A DNA stretch of 36,156 nt, from positions 1-36,156 of the forward strand of contig JAFGRT010000197.1 of the NCBI GenBank assembly GCA_016935015.1, read 5' to 3'. This document shows positions 25,865 through 33,025 of this stretch, piece by piece. The notes below the pieces were generated by a model that was not told the origin of the DNA, searched no databases, and saw only the letters and a program-made list of their open reading frames with translations. The stretch is from Acidobacteriota bacterium. Lineage in GTDB: Bacteria; Acidobacteriota; JAAYUB01. Position numbers and translations under genes: made by a program. Within the stretch, counting starts at the first letter, position 1. Each line of letters opens with the position of its first letter.

Positions 25865-26122
25865 ATGAAGAAGATACAGATTCTGGGCACCGGCTGCCCC
25901 AAATGCGCCAAGCTGGCCGACACGGCCGACGCCGCCGCCCGCGAACTGGGCATCGAGTACGAACTGGTCAAGGTGACAGACATCAACGACATCCTGGGTT
26001 TCGGCGTCATGATGACGCCGGCCCTGGCTGTGGACGGGGAGGTGAAAAGCGTGGGGCGGGTGCCCGGCAGCGAGGAGATGAAGGACGTTCTGCGTCAGGC
26101 GTCGTCGCCGGATACTCAGTGA
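25865..26122 (+). CDS. Small thioredoxin-like redox-disulfide protein (CPKC)
   Basis: The 85-aa protein is of the thioredoxin_3 / MTH895 type: strand MKKIQILGTG, active-site C11-P-K-C14, helix KLADTADAAARELG, then the cis-proline segment MMTPALAVDGEVKSVGRVP. No signal peptide, so it is cytosolic. Such proteins commonly accompany UPF0718 permeases. In arsEFG-type clusters a small redox partner (ArsE-like) is thought to help nitro- or arsenate-group reduction. Assigning it as ArsE is inference only. It has a good AGGAG-type site (GAGGAGCAAGGA) directly before the ATG. Confidence 0.88.
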   Translation: MKKIQILGTGCPKCAKLADTADAAARELGIEYELVKVTDINDILGFGVMMTPALAVDGEVKSVGRVPGSEEMKDVLRQASSPDTQ

Positions 26123-26170
26123 CATCGTCCTTCGAAAACGAGCCAAATGATCATTCATGGGAAGGCAATC

Positions 26171-26623
26171 ATGAGCAAATGGATGGTGGTATGTGGATTG
26201 CTGATTATCGGGGCCGGCATTCTGACCGGAACACATGGCCCGGCCAAGGGCCAGGACGGAAAGGATGCCATGAGATCGTCGTCAGGCAATGAAACCGTTG
26301 TGTACTATTTTTTTACAATCCAGCGCTGTCCCTCCTGCACCAAGATCGAGAAATACACCCGTGAGGTGCTGGAGTCCGTATTCGCCCAGGAATTAAAAGA
26401 CGGAATCATCGTCTGGAAAATGGTTAATGTGGACGAACCGGGCAACGCTCATTACATGGAAGATTTCCAGCTCTTTACCAAGTCGGTGGTTCTGGTGGAG
26501 ACATCCGGTGACAGCGTGGCGCGCTGGAAAAACCTGCCCAAGATATGGCAGCTTCTCAACGATCAGTCGGAATTTACCCGGTACATTACCGACGAGGTGA
26601 CGGCCTTTTTGGGAGGGGAATGA
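26171..26623 (+). CDS. arsF: ArsF-like exported thioredoxin-fold protein
   Basis: The 150-aa protein (start MSKWMVV, chosen for GGAAGG 5 bases upstream rather than an ATG 24 bases earlier) has an N-terminal hydrophobic anchor or signal (WMVVCGLLIIGAGILTG). A thioredoxin-like domain follows, with VVYYFFTIQRCPSCTKIEKY (C53, C56), then VNVDEPGNAHYMEDFQLFTKSVVLVE. This combination matches, from memory, the nitrophenyl-compound nitroreductase subunit ArsF family of Shewanella-type arsEFG operons. The domain faces the periplasm if the anchor is not cleaved. The next gene, arsG-like, starts within its stop codon (ATGA overlap). Confidence 0.75.
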   Translation: MSKWMVVCGLLIIGAGILTGTHGPAKGQDGKDAMRSSSGNETVVYYFFTIQRCPSCTKIEKYTREVLESVFAQELKDGIIVWKMVNVDEPGNAHYMEDFQLFTKSVVLVETSGDSVARWKNLPKIWQLLNDQSEFTRYITDEVTAFLGGE

Positions 26624-27312
26624 TGGAAGGGTTCGTTCTGGGTGTCGGGAGCGCCATCTGGCTGGGGATTCTGACGTCCATCAGTCCCTGTCCGCTGGCG
26701 ACCAACCTCGCAGCCGTGTCCTTCATCGGCAAGCAGATGGGGCGACCCGCCCGTGTGGTATCGGCCGGTTTGCTGTATATTCTGGGGCGGGTCATCGCCT
26801 ACACCGTCCTGGGAGCGTCTCTCATTGCCGGCATCCTGTCCATACCCGGCGTAGCCCGGTTTTTACAGAATTCCATGAATCAGCTGCTGGGCCCCGTGCT
26901 CGTCGTCGCCGGGCTGTTCCTGCTGGGTCTCTTCAAGCTCCCCTCAGGAAGGGGGAACTTCACTGCGGCCGCGCAGAAACGGCTGGAAAATCACGGTTTG
27001 CTGGGCGCGCTGCTGCTGGGATGCCTGTTCGCGCTCTCCTTTTGTCCCATCTCGGCTGGCCTGTTCTTCGGCAGCCTGCTGCCGCTGGCGGCCACGCACC
27101 AGTCGAGCCTCCTTTTCCCTTCCCTTTACGGAATCGGGACAGGCCTGCCCGTGCTCGGCTTCGCCGTACTGGTTGGATTCGGGGCCCACTGGATCGGCAA
27201 GGCGTTTCAAAAGGTGACGGTGTTCGAATTCTGGGCGCGCCGCATCACCGGTGGCATCTTCGTACTGGTGGGAATCTATTACTGCCTGAATTACCAGTTG
27301 AAGATCTGGTAA
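26620..27312 (+). CDS. arsG: ArsG-like / CcdA-family membrane transporter
   Basis: The 230-aa protein belongs to the cytochrome c biogenesis (DsbD transmembrane)-like superfamily with six hydrophobic helices. The paired motifs SISPCPLATN and ALSFCPISAG carry the cysteines that relay electrons or bind thiophilic substrate in CcdA/DsbD. The sequence resembles the aromatic aminobenzylarsenical efflux permease ArsG family. It may either export reduced organoarsenicals or pass electrons to the adjacent ArsF-like protein. The start ATG overlaps the arsF stop by four bases with GGGAGGGG upstream. A 403-base gene-free stretch follows. Confidence 0.78.
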   Translation: MMEGFVLGVGSAIWLGILTSISPCPLATNLAAVSFIGKQMGRPARVVSAGLLYILGRVIAYTVLGASLIAGILSIPGVARFLQNSMNQLLGPVLVVAGLFLLGLFKLPSGRGNFTAAAQKRLENHGLLGALLLGCLFALSFCPISAGLFFGSLLPLAATHQSSLLFPSLYGIGTGLPVLGFAVLVGFGAHWIGKAFQKVTVFEFWARRITGGIFVLVGIYYCLNYQLKIW

Positions 27313-27715
27313 TCCGTTTGTCCGGGCAGGCCGGCTGCGGCTGTCGGACCGGGGCGCAGAAGCCGTGAGAGGTCGTATTCTGAAGGCAGCATCGAAGAGA
27401 CAGCTGCGCCGGTGGGGTGGCATCCTGACGGTGGAAAGGACGCTCGTCACCTTCGACTGATGAGGCCCCGGCAGCAGGGATCGCTCGGTCGAGCGGCGCG
27501 TCCGTAGCAACCGGTGGACTGTTTTCGGGTGGCGGTCGAGCCGGACCTGGAAATCTACCAGGCCACCGGGACCTGACGGCGTGTCCCTCGGGAAGGGGGC
27601 CGGATGCTGCATATCTCCGCCCACGACGGTGGCACAATCTCCCCGGAAATCCTGCTGTCCTGAAGGCGGTAGCGGTACCCTCGACCGGTGATTTCGGTCA
27701 TGGTGAGGAGGCTGC
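27313..27715 (+). other. 403-base gene-free stretch inside the metalloid cluster
   Basis: No credible gene is found in either strand; the minus-strand ORFs here are compositional shadows without recognisable domains. Several short hairpins occur: CTCGTCA/TGATGAG near 27451, CGCTCG/CGAGCG near 27482, CCTGG/CCAGG near 27545, and GACCG/CGGTC just before the next gene. No match to a known riboswitch or RNA family was recognised. It may be a decayed gene or an RNA leader. Confidence 0.4.
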
Positions 27716-28210
27716 ATGGCGGTGGACATACAGCAGATTCGGATCGGAAGCGTTCGGGTCGGCGTTGTCGGCCTGGCAGAAGAATGCGCGCGCCTGGCCG
27801 GGGAGGCCGGCAATCTGTCGGATTCCGAAATGCGGGATCTGCTACTGGCGCGAATGGCGGGCCGCAATTACATCCCGGCGGGCATGCAGGCGGAATATGC
27901 CGCCGCTTTCTGGTGGGAATACCGGAAATATCGTGGTGAAGCGGTTCCGGATGAAGGCGGAAGCGGGCTGGTAATCGAAGTGCTGGGCCCCGGGTGCCCG
28001 CGCTGCGAGCAGCTGCTGGAGGAGGTCCGGTATCTGCTGGTCCGCGAGGGAATTGGAGCCGGAGTGGAACATGTCACCGACCTGCAGGCAATCGCCGCCT
28101 TCGGTCCCCTGGCGACGCCGGCGCTGGTGATCGATGGCCGGGTGAAGTCCACCGGCCGCATCCCGCCCCCCGGCCAGATCCTGAAATGGCTGCGGGTGAC
28201 AGATGATTGA
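27716..28210 (+). CDS. Thioredoxin-like (CPRC) protein with unknown N-terminal domain
   Basis: The 164-aa protein has two parts. Residues 85-160 are a second MTH895-type thioredoxin domain: VIEVLGPGCPRCEQL (C94, C97), helix, and ATPALVIDGRVKSTGRIP. Residues 5-72 are an unrecognised domain with IGSVRVGVVGL, a helical part, and RNYIPAGMQAEYAAAFWWEYRKY. The NYIP...EY..A...EYRK pattern looks like a conserved small domain I have the impression of seeing in anaerobe genomes, but I cannot name it. The GAGGAG site is 6 bases before the ATG. It is probably co-transcribed with the ArsR cluster despite the gap, since its thioredoxin part is a clear relative of the 85-aa one upstream. It ends 29 bases from the convergent anti-sigma gene. 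Confidence 0.75.
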   Translation: MAVDIQQIRIGSVRVGVVGLAEECARLAGEAGNLSDSEMRDLLLARMAGRNYIPAGMQAEYAAAFWWEYRKYRGEAVPDEGGSGLVIEVLGPGCPRCEQLLEEVRYLLVREGIGAGVEHVTDLQAIAAFGPLATPALVIDGRVKSTGRIPPPGQILKWLRVTDD

Positions 28211-28239
28211 CGCATGGCCGCCGTCGGTTCGGGCAACAG

Positions 28240-29391
28240 CTACTCGGTGACCTGGCTGGTGTGTATCAGAACGATATCCTCGCCCTCGCGAAGGAACACG
28301 TGGCGCCACTGGGGCGGCAGGTGTAGCTCTTTGCGTGCGGATCGGGCGTCGGGGCCGGTCAGAAAACGGATCCGGCGCTGCATGTCGGCGCAGATCCCCT
28401 CTTCCACATATGCATCGCCGATCCGGAAAAACACACGGTCGCCCGCCGCCAGTCGAGGCGCTGCGACGGGATCGATCCGGCCACACAAATCCCTCAGGAT
28501 CAGGTGCGGATTGGTGATCCATTCCGAATCCGGCCCGGCCTGCTTCTTTTCGTTGGCGACGCCGCCGACGGCCTCGTCTCCGGCCAGTGCGCTCGGTTTC
28601 AATGGCTGAGCGGCAAAGGAGAGATCCGCCGACCTGGCCTCCCGGGCAGGCGCTTCCGCTTCTTCTTCACGGGCGGCGTTGCCGGTGGGCGGTGGAGTGA
28701 CCGCCTTGGCCCTGACAGTCGTCGATGACGGCAGGGCTTCACGCGTCGTCGCCGCTGGCGGTTGCGTGTCCTCACGTTCCAGGACGGGGGCGAATTCCTC
28801 CTTTTCGGCCGGAGGTTCGGCTTGACTTTTCGGCGCGCTGGGGGCCGGTTCGGGAGAGTCCGTCCGATGTGATGTTGACGTTTCCTTGTCTGCCAGAACG
28901 GCATCGCCTTCTGACTTTTCCGGGCGGTCTCCCTTGAAATCCGCCTCGCCGGATTGCCGGATGGCGTGGGCTGCGTCGGCCGGACCGTCGGCATCCCACT
29001 GCGGGGTGGCGACCGGCGTCGACATCCGGCTCTGGTCGGAAATCCGCATCAGGGAACTGCCTCCCAGGTATAGCAGACCTACCACCAGCACCATGGCCAG
29101 GGCGGAGGCCAGGGGGCGGAGGGCCGGGTAAAACTGGAACAGGGACGCCGAACGGCGCGGGAAAAGAGGGCCTTCCTGACCCGCCAGCCGCCGCAATAAC
29201 AGCGCTTTTTCCAGGCAGGACGGACAGCGGTACAAATGCCGGCGCAGGCGCTGTCGCGCGGCGGGCGACATTCCCTCATCCTCCAGCCAGGCGGCCAGGA
29301 TGTTTTCATCCGGGCACTCATCACCGGCCTCACCATGGGTGAAGGTGTTGAACAGGCGGCGAATAAACAGGGTCAAGGTTTCGTGTTTCAT
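28240..29391 (-). CDS. Zinc-finger anti-sigma factor, single-pass membrane protein
   Basis: The 383-aa protein starts MKHETLTLF two bases after the sigma-factor stop (the longer frame overlaps that gene). Its N-terminus has the ZAS-type layout of anti-sigma factors, with ECPDENILAAWLEDEG and the zinc signature RHLYRCPSC (H-x3-C-x2-C). A single TM helix (ASALAMVLVVGLLYLGG) follows near residue 105. The rest is a long acidic Ser/Thr/Pro/Ala/Glu-rich, probably disordered region (about 130-270) and a C-terminal beta domain (VFFRIGDAYVEEGICADMQ...), likely periplasmic. It should hold the partner sigma factor at the membrane until a periplasmic signal. The signal is unknown. Confidence 0.8.
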   Translation of the reverse strand: MKHETLTLFIRRLFNTFTHGEAGDECPDENILAAWLEDEGMSPAARQRLRRHLYRCPSCLEKALLLRRLAGQEGPLFPRRSASLFQFYPALRPLASALAMVLVVGLLYLGGSSLMRISDQSRMSTPVATPQWDADGPADAAHAIRQSGEADFKGDRPEKSEGDAVLADKETSTSHRTDSPEPAPSAPKSQAEPPAEKEEFAPVLEREDTQPPAATTREALPSSTTVRAKAVTPPPTGNAAREEEAEAPAREARSADLSFAAQPLKPSALAGDEAVGGVANEKKQAGPDSEWITNPHLILRDLCGRIDPVAAPRLAAGDRVFFRIGDAYVEEGICADMQRRIRFLTGPDARSARKELHLPPQWRHVFLREGEDIVLIHTSQVTE

Positions 29392-29393
29392 CA

Positions 29394-30203
29394 CTAATGA
29401 GACGTCCCGTTCTCGAAATCTTGCAGATTTTCTTCCGTTTCCGCCCGGCGCCGAAAGGTTTCCAGGTGCTGCGAAATGAATTCCAGGCACTTTTCCAGGA
29501 AATCATAAACTTCCGACGGGCTCCAGCCGTGCTGCCGCCGCATAAACTGCACCAGGTCGCGCTGCAATTTCCGCGTGACGCGGGCGTTCCAACGGCTGGC
29601 GGTGGATTCGTGGATGCCCAGGGCCGCGGCGGATTCGGCCAGAGTCATCTGTTGGAAATAGTACATGTTCATGAAACCGGCCTTGTCCGCCGGCAGGCGG
29701 CGGAGATGGCGATACAGGTAGCGGGCGCAATCGGCCAGCAGCGGTGGGGAGAAGTGACGCCGGCAATCGGATTCCGTGGCCGGGGCGCTCATTCGGTTGA
29801 CCTGTTCGGCGGACAGGGAATCCATCGCGAAGCGCCGGGCCCTCCGCTGCTCGTCCAGAAAATAGTGGACCACCACCGCCCGCAGCCAGCCCGGCAGCGA
29901 CCCCCGGCCGCCATACTGGGCCAACTTGTTTTTCTCCATGAGCAGCACAATGATTTGGGAAACCAGTTCCTCGGCGGATGCAGCGTTCCGGCTGATCTTG
30001 AGGGCTACGCGCAGCAAAAACGGCCGGTAGCGGCGGTAAAATTCTTCCCAGGCGGAGGGGTCTCCGCGCGCGCAGGCCTGGCAGAGCGCGACGTCATCGA
30101 ATGTCGCGACGCCGGATTCGCCGGTCTCCGGCTCTGCTGACGCCGTAACACTCAATTCCGTGTCGGAAGTCCGGCCCGGTGGTGGGCCTTCGGACATCGT
30201 CAT
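29394..30203 (-). CDS. ECF-like sigma-70 family RNA polymerase sigma factor
   Basis: The 269-aa protein has a sigma-2 region (ARGDPSAWEEFYRRYRPFLLRVALKI ... GSLPGWLRAVVVHYFLDEQRR) and a sigma-4 helix-turn-helix (QQMTLAESAAALGIHESTASRWNARV). The start is placed at MTMSEGP because GGAGAAA lies 6 bases upstream; the longer frame adds a low-quality tail. About 40 residues before sigma-2 and 60 residues after sigma-4 (SEVYDFLEKCLEFISQHLETF) are extra to a minimal ECF factor. The C-terminal part is helical and may contact the anti-sigma factor. The anti-sigma gene follows at a two-base distance. The regulon cannot be read here. Confidence 0.86.
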   Translation of the reverse strand: MTMSEGPPPGRTSDTELSVTASAEPETGESGVATFDDVALCQACARGDPSAWEEFYRRYRPFLLRVALKISRNAASAEELVSQIIVLLMEKNKLAQYGGRGSLPGWLRAVVVHYFLDEQRRARRFAMDSLSAEQVNRMSAPATESDCRRHFSPPLLADCARYLYRHLRRLPADKAGFMNMYYFQQMTLAESAAALGIHESTASRWNARVTRKLQRDLVQFMRRQHGWSPSEVYDFLEKCLEFISQHLETFRRRAETEENLQDFENGTSH

Positions 30204-30387
30204 GCGGCTTTCTCCGCAGTATAGGTTCTTCCATCCTATTAAACCGCAGAGGCGTGGAGAACGCAAAGGAAAATAGGCTCACGAGCAGTAGTGAGTACGG
30301 CCCCCCCAACCGCCCGGTAGGAGCGGGATCAGCCGGTCAGGATCGTTGGCCATGGTGTGCGAACGACCGGGCTATGGTCAGAAAGAG

Positions 30388-31101
30388 TTACTCATGGCCG
30401 GCGAACCGGACGGGGATGCGCCGTCCCAGTTCGATGCCGGTGAGGCTGAGGCGGGACGTATAGGCCACGATCTCGATGCCGCGTCGGTAGGCGTCCCGCA
30501 ACGCGGCGGCGAAGGCGGGATCCATGGTCGCGTGGGGCATCAGCCAGCGGGCGTCATCCCGTTGCACCAGAAACAGGATGGCGCCGCAATAACCGCTGTG
30601 GGCGGCCGCCACCAGCCCGTTGACATGACGGGTGCCCCTGATGGTCGGAGCGTCGGGAAAGAGTGCCGTGCCGTCCTGAACCAGGGTGACGGATTTCACT
30701 TCCAGCAGGATATCGATGCCCGCCGCCATGAGGTGGAAATCGAAGCGGCTGCGGCCGTGGCGCACCTCCCGTCCCACCAGCTCGTAATCGCGAAACTCGT
30801 GTATGGCCCGGCGTTTCAGGCAAAATTCCGCGAACCGGTTGGGCAGGATGGAATTGACCGACACCAGGCGCGCGCCGTGTTGTACCAGCGCCACGGTGTA
30901 CGCCGTTTTGCGCCCGGGAGCGGCTGCCGGCTCCAGCCAGATTCCGGCGTCGGGCAGCAGCAGCTCTTTCATGCGACCCGGATCATGGAGATGGGCGAGG
31001 ACGGTTTCACCCGCCAGGTCGGCTTCCACCAGGAACCGGTTGAGGCGGCGTCGGAAACGTCCCGGGACGAATTCACGCTGGAACGGCATATAGGCGGACA
31101 C
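30388..31101 (-). CDS. sfsA: SfsA family DNA/RNA nuclease
   Basis: SfsA-like proteins have a PD-(D/E)XK nuclease fold and were first named for a sugar-fermentation phenotype. The 237-aa product shows RRLNRFLVEADLAGETVLAHLHDPGRMKELLLP, SVNSILPNR, the nuclease core RFDFHLMAAGIDILLEVKSVTLV with the catalytic D-ExK pattern, RHVNGLVAAAHSGYCGAILFLVQRDDA and the closing YTSRLSLTGIELGRRIPV. The GTG start (V-S-A-Y-M-P) is chosen because GGAGG lies exactly 5 bases upstream; an ATG four codons later has no site. The gene stands alone on the minus strand. Confidence 0.92.
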   Translation of the reverse strand: MSAYMPFQREFVPGRFRRRLNRFLVEADLAGETVLAHLHDPGRMKELLLPDAGIWLEPAAAPGRKTAYTVALVQHGARLVSVNSILPNRFAEFCLKRRAIHEFRDYELVGREVRHGRSRFDFHLMAAGIDILLEVKSVTLVQDGTALFPDAPTIRGTRHVNGLVAAAHSGYCGAILFLVQRDDARWLMPHATMDPAFAAALRDAYRRGIEIVAYTSRLSLTGIELGRRIPVRFAGHE

Positions 31102-31189
31102 GTTAACCTCCGGTGGCCGGATGTCACCGGCCGGGTGATACGGTACCACAACCGCCAACGGTTGGCCATGACATATTCAGGGATCCTTC

Positions 31190-31237
31190 ACCCCACCGGC
31201 GGTGCTGCTCCGGGGAACAATCGCTGCGGGGTGGGGT
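31190..31237. repeat. Inverted repeat in the sfsA-tonB intergenic region
   Basis: ACCCCACC (31190-31197) and GGTGGGGT (31230-31237) are perfect 8-bp arms around a 32-base GC-rich spacer. Together with the longer repeat downstream they mark a 390-base gene-free divergent region between sfsA and tonB. Confidence 0.45.
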
Positions 31238-31292
31238 CTAACAGGATGGAGCGCCAAACGGGACACAACCATAGATCAGGGGAAGGCTCTCT

Positions 31293-31374
31293 CACCTGCC
31301 GACCGGGCACCGGTTGACAAAACCGGAAAGCCTGGCGGTATTCAGCCGGCCGGTGCCCGGTTCGGCGGCAGGTG
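31293..31374. repeat. Long interrupted inverted repeat upstream of tonB
   Basis: CCGGGCACCGG (31303-31313) pairs with CCGGTGCCCGG (31350-31360), then A/T, then CACCTGCC (31293-31300) with GGCAGGTG (31367-31374): 20 pairs with a small asymmetric bulge and a 36-base loop that begins with TTGACA (31314-31319). The size and perfect inner 11-bp arms suggest a strong RNA or cruciform structure, or tandem operator halves. No T run follows. Confidence 0.5.
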
Positions 31375-31492
31375 GCTGGCGTCAACCGCGAAACCGTTTG
31401 GTATGCCGTGTCTGGCCGGCCGGATCAGTTTGTGAATCCGAAAAACCTGTTTTCATCGGCTTCCCTGCGGGAAGCGTGTGAGGAGGTGTCGC

Positions 31493-32278
31493 ATGTTTGA
31501 CCGACTGGTCGTTTCATCGGGCCGCGCCGCCCGCCACCGATCGTCCACCTCGTTGGGTGTCGCCCTGCTGACCCACGCCTCATTTGTCGGGGCCCTGCTG
31601 CTGGTTCCACTGCTCTGCCCGGAAATGGTCATGCCGGATCCGGGTGACGTCCTGGCCTTCGTGGGGCCGCCGGTTGTCGTGCCGCCGCCCCTGCCGCCCC
31701 GGGCCGGCCGCGGCGGTTCGCCACCGGAAACAGCCGGCCCGCCGGCGCGCCCGGCGATGGCGGTCAAGCCCGGGGCCGTCTATGCCCCCTGGGAAATTTC
31801 CGATCACATACCGCCGCCGGCCGAGCCTTTCCTGCTGATGGACCCCGCGGCGGTGACGGATGGCGCCAGCTGGGGGCCGCCCGGTGAAACCGGCATCCCG
31901 GGCACCATCGGCGTGCCGGCGGAGGCCATGGACCTTTACGCGGGCGGGCGTCCCGAGGTCGCCCCGCCGCCCCTGCCGCCCGCCGCCCCGGCACCGGTCC
32001 GGGTAAAAGCGACGGTGCTCAGCGCCCGGCTGATCCACCGGGTGGAGCCGGAATATCCGCTGGCGGCCCGCCTGGCCCGCAAGGAAGACACGGTGATTCT
32101 CCAGGTGCGGGTGGATGAGTCCGGCCGCGTCAGCGAGGTGACGGTCATCAGCGGCAACGTGCTCTTTCGGCAGGCGGCCGTCGCCGCGGTGAGGCAATGG
32201 GTTTACACACCCTTGCTGATCAATGGCATGCCGCGGCCGGTAATGGGGACGGTGGTACTGCGCTTCATCCTCCGCTGA
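31493..32278 (+). CDS. TonB family energy transducer
   Basis: The 261-aa protein has a short cytosolic N-terminus, one TM helix (HASFVGALLLVPLLCPEM) and Pro-rich spacers (VVPPPLPPRAG, EVAPPPLPPAAPAPV). It ends in a C-terminal TonB domain: LIHRVEPEYPLAARLARKEDTVILQVRVDESGRVSEVTVISG, then AVAAVRQWVYTPLLINGMPRPVMGTVVLRF. These features match TonB proteins that carry inner-membrane energy to outer-membrane receptors. The start at MFDRLV has GAGGAGG 8 bases upstream. ExbB, ExbD and receptor genes are not in the window, so partner and substrate are unknown. A terminator follows. Confidence 0.85.
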   Translation: MFDRLVVSSGRAARHRSSTSLGVALLTHASFVGALLLVPLLCPEMVMPDPGDVLAFVGPPVVVPPPLPPRAGRGGSPPETAGPPARPAMAVKPGAVYAPWEISDHIPPPAEPFLLMDPAAVTDGASWGPPGETGIPGTIGVPAEAMDLYAGGRPEVAPPPLPPAAPAPVRVKATVLSARLIHRVEPEYPLAARLARKEDTVILQVRVDESGRVSEVTVISGNVLFRQAAVAAVRQWVYTPLLINGMPRPVMGTVVLRFILR

Positions 32279-32307
32279 GCGCGCGTCTGGCGGATCGGAT
32301 GGCCAAT

Positions 32308-32335
32308 CCTGCGGGGGCGTTCAGCAGGCTTTTTT
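32308..32335 (+). terminator. Terminator after tonB
   Basis: CCTGC (32308-32312) pairs with GCAGG (32324-32328) around an 11-base loop and is followed by C and six T. The short stem lowers confidence, but the position behind tonB fits. Confidence 0.5.
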
Positions 32336-32409
32336 CGGCTCTGTCCCCTCAGGTGAATAATCGCGTAAATCATAAAAGATAAATGGTGATTTTCCTTTGA
32401 TGATCATGC

Positions 32410-32415
32410 TAGAAT
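32410..32415 (+). promoter_or_regulatory. -10-like TAGAAT before the HD gene
   Basis: TAGAAT is a five-of-six -10 match in an AT-rich stretch about 65 bases before the start at 32482. No good -35 is present at standard spacing. Confidence 0.35.
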
Positions 32416-32481
32416 GCCCATTTCCAGACGAACCTGGCGGCCCCAGACATCATGGTCCGACTGGTCGACACGGAGGCCTGG

Positions 32482-33012
32482 ATGCGGGCGAAACTGGTAC
32501 ACATGATTCCCGAATTATCCCTGATCGGCGACGCCTCGTTGCGTCAACAGACCGAAGACGTCTGGCTGGAGGCCTTGCGCCGCGGCGGCTGGACGGTGGA
32601 GGATCTGACCCGAATGCCCTATTCCCTCTCCGCGGCGAGCACCAGCGTTTCCATGCTGGACCATCTGCGCGGCGTGGTCGGCGTTTGTGTCGCGGTGGCC
32701 GACGTGTTCGCGGAGATCTATAACGGCAAGATCCCCATCAACCGGGATGTGTTGCTGGCCGGCGCCCTGCTGCATGACGTCGGCAAGCTGCTGGAATACC
32801 GGGAGGAGAACGGCCGTTTCGTTCGCAGCCGCCTGGGCCAGCTGCTGCAGCACCCCGTCTCCGGCGCCGTCATCTGCGCCGAACTGGGCCTGCCGGACGA
32901 AGTGACCCACATGGTGGCAGTGCACACCGCTCCGTCCGAAGCGGGGCTGCGGACTCCCGAGGCGGTGATTCTGCATCACGCGGATTTTACCAATCTTGAA
33001 ACCTTGCATTAA
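32482..33012 (+). CDS. HD-domain phosphohydrolase-like protein
   Basis: The 176-aa protein (start MRAKLVHM, with GGAGG 5 bases upstream; a longer ATG start lacks any site) has an HD fold. The metal motif is LLAGALLHDVGKLLEY, preceded by a conserved SMLDHLRGVVGVC histidine region and followed by LLQHPVSGAVICAELG and VAVHTAPSE...HHADF. HD proteins hydrolyse phosphate esters or nucleotides. It is 13 bases before the aconitase-type large subunit, so it is probably translated as part of that operon. From memory, HD proteins adjacent to such LeuC-like genes recur in anaerobes, but their role is unknown. Confidence 0.82.
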   Translation: MRAKLVHMIPELSLIGDASLRQQTEDVWLEALRRGGWTVEDLTRMPYSLSAASTSVSMLDHLRGVVGVCVAVADVFAEIYNGKIPINRDVLLAGALLHDVGKLLEYREENGRFVRSRLGQLLQHPVSGAVICAELGLPDEVTHMVAVHTAPSEAGLRTPEAVILHHADFTNLETLH

Positions 33013-33025
33013 GGGAGAGGGGCGT

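Noticed and set aside
24619-26010. 463-residue minus-strand ORF over the permease
   Set aside because: It runs opposite the UPF0718 gene, has biased His/Gly/Asp-rich composition and no ribosome binding site context.
27455-27480. CTGATGAG core suggestive of a hammerhead ribozyme
   Set aside because: No GAAA box after the following stem and no third stem; the motif alone is expected by chance.
27313-27715. Cobalamin riboswitch or RNase P RNA in the gene-free stretch
   Set aside because: Isolated GGGAAG- and GCCGG-like words occur, but the conserved boxes are not present in the required order.
26944-27867. 307-residue minus-strand ORF spanning the gene-free stretch
   Set aside because: Arg/Pro/Ser-rich sequence without domains that continues antisense into ArsG and the thioredoxin gene, so it is treated as compositional.
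30218-30223. TATACT (minus strand) as the sigma-factor promoter
   Set aside because: The resulting transcript would begin at about the ribosome binding site, leaving no usable leader, and no -35 is seen.
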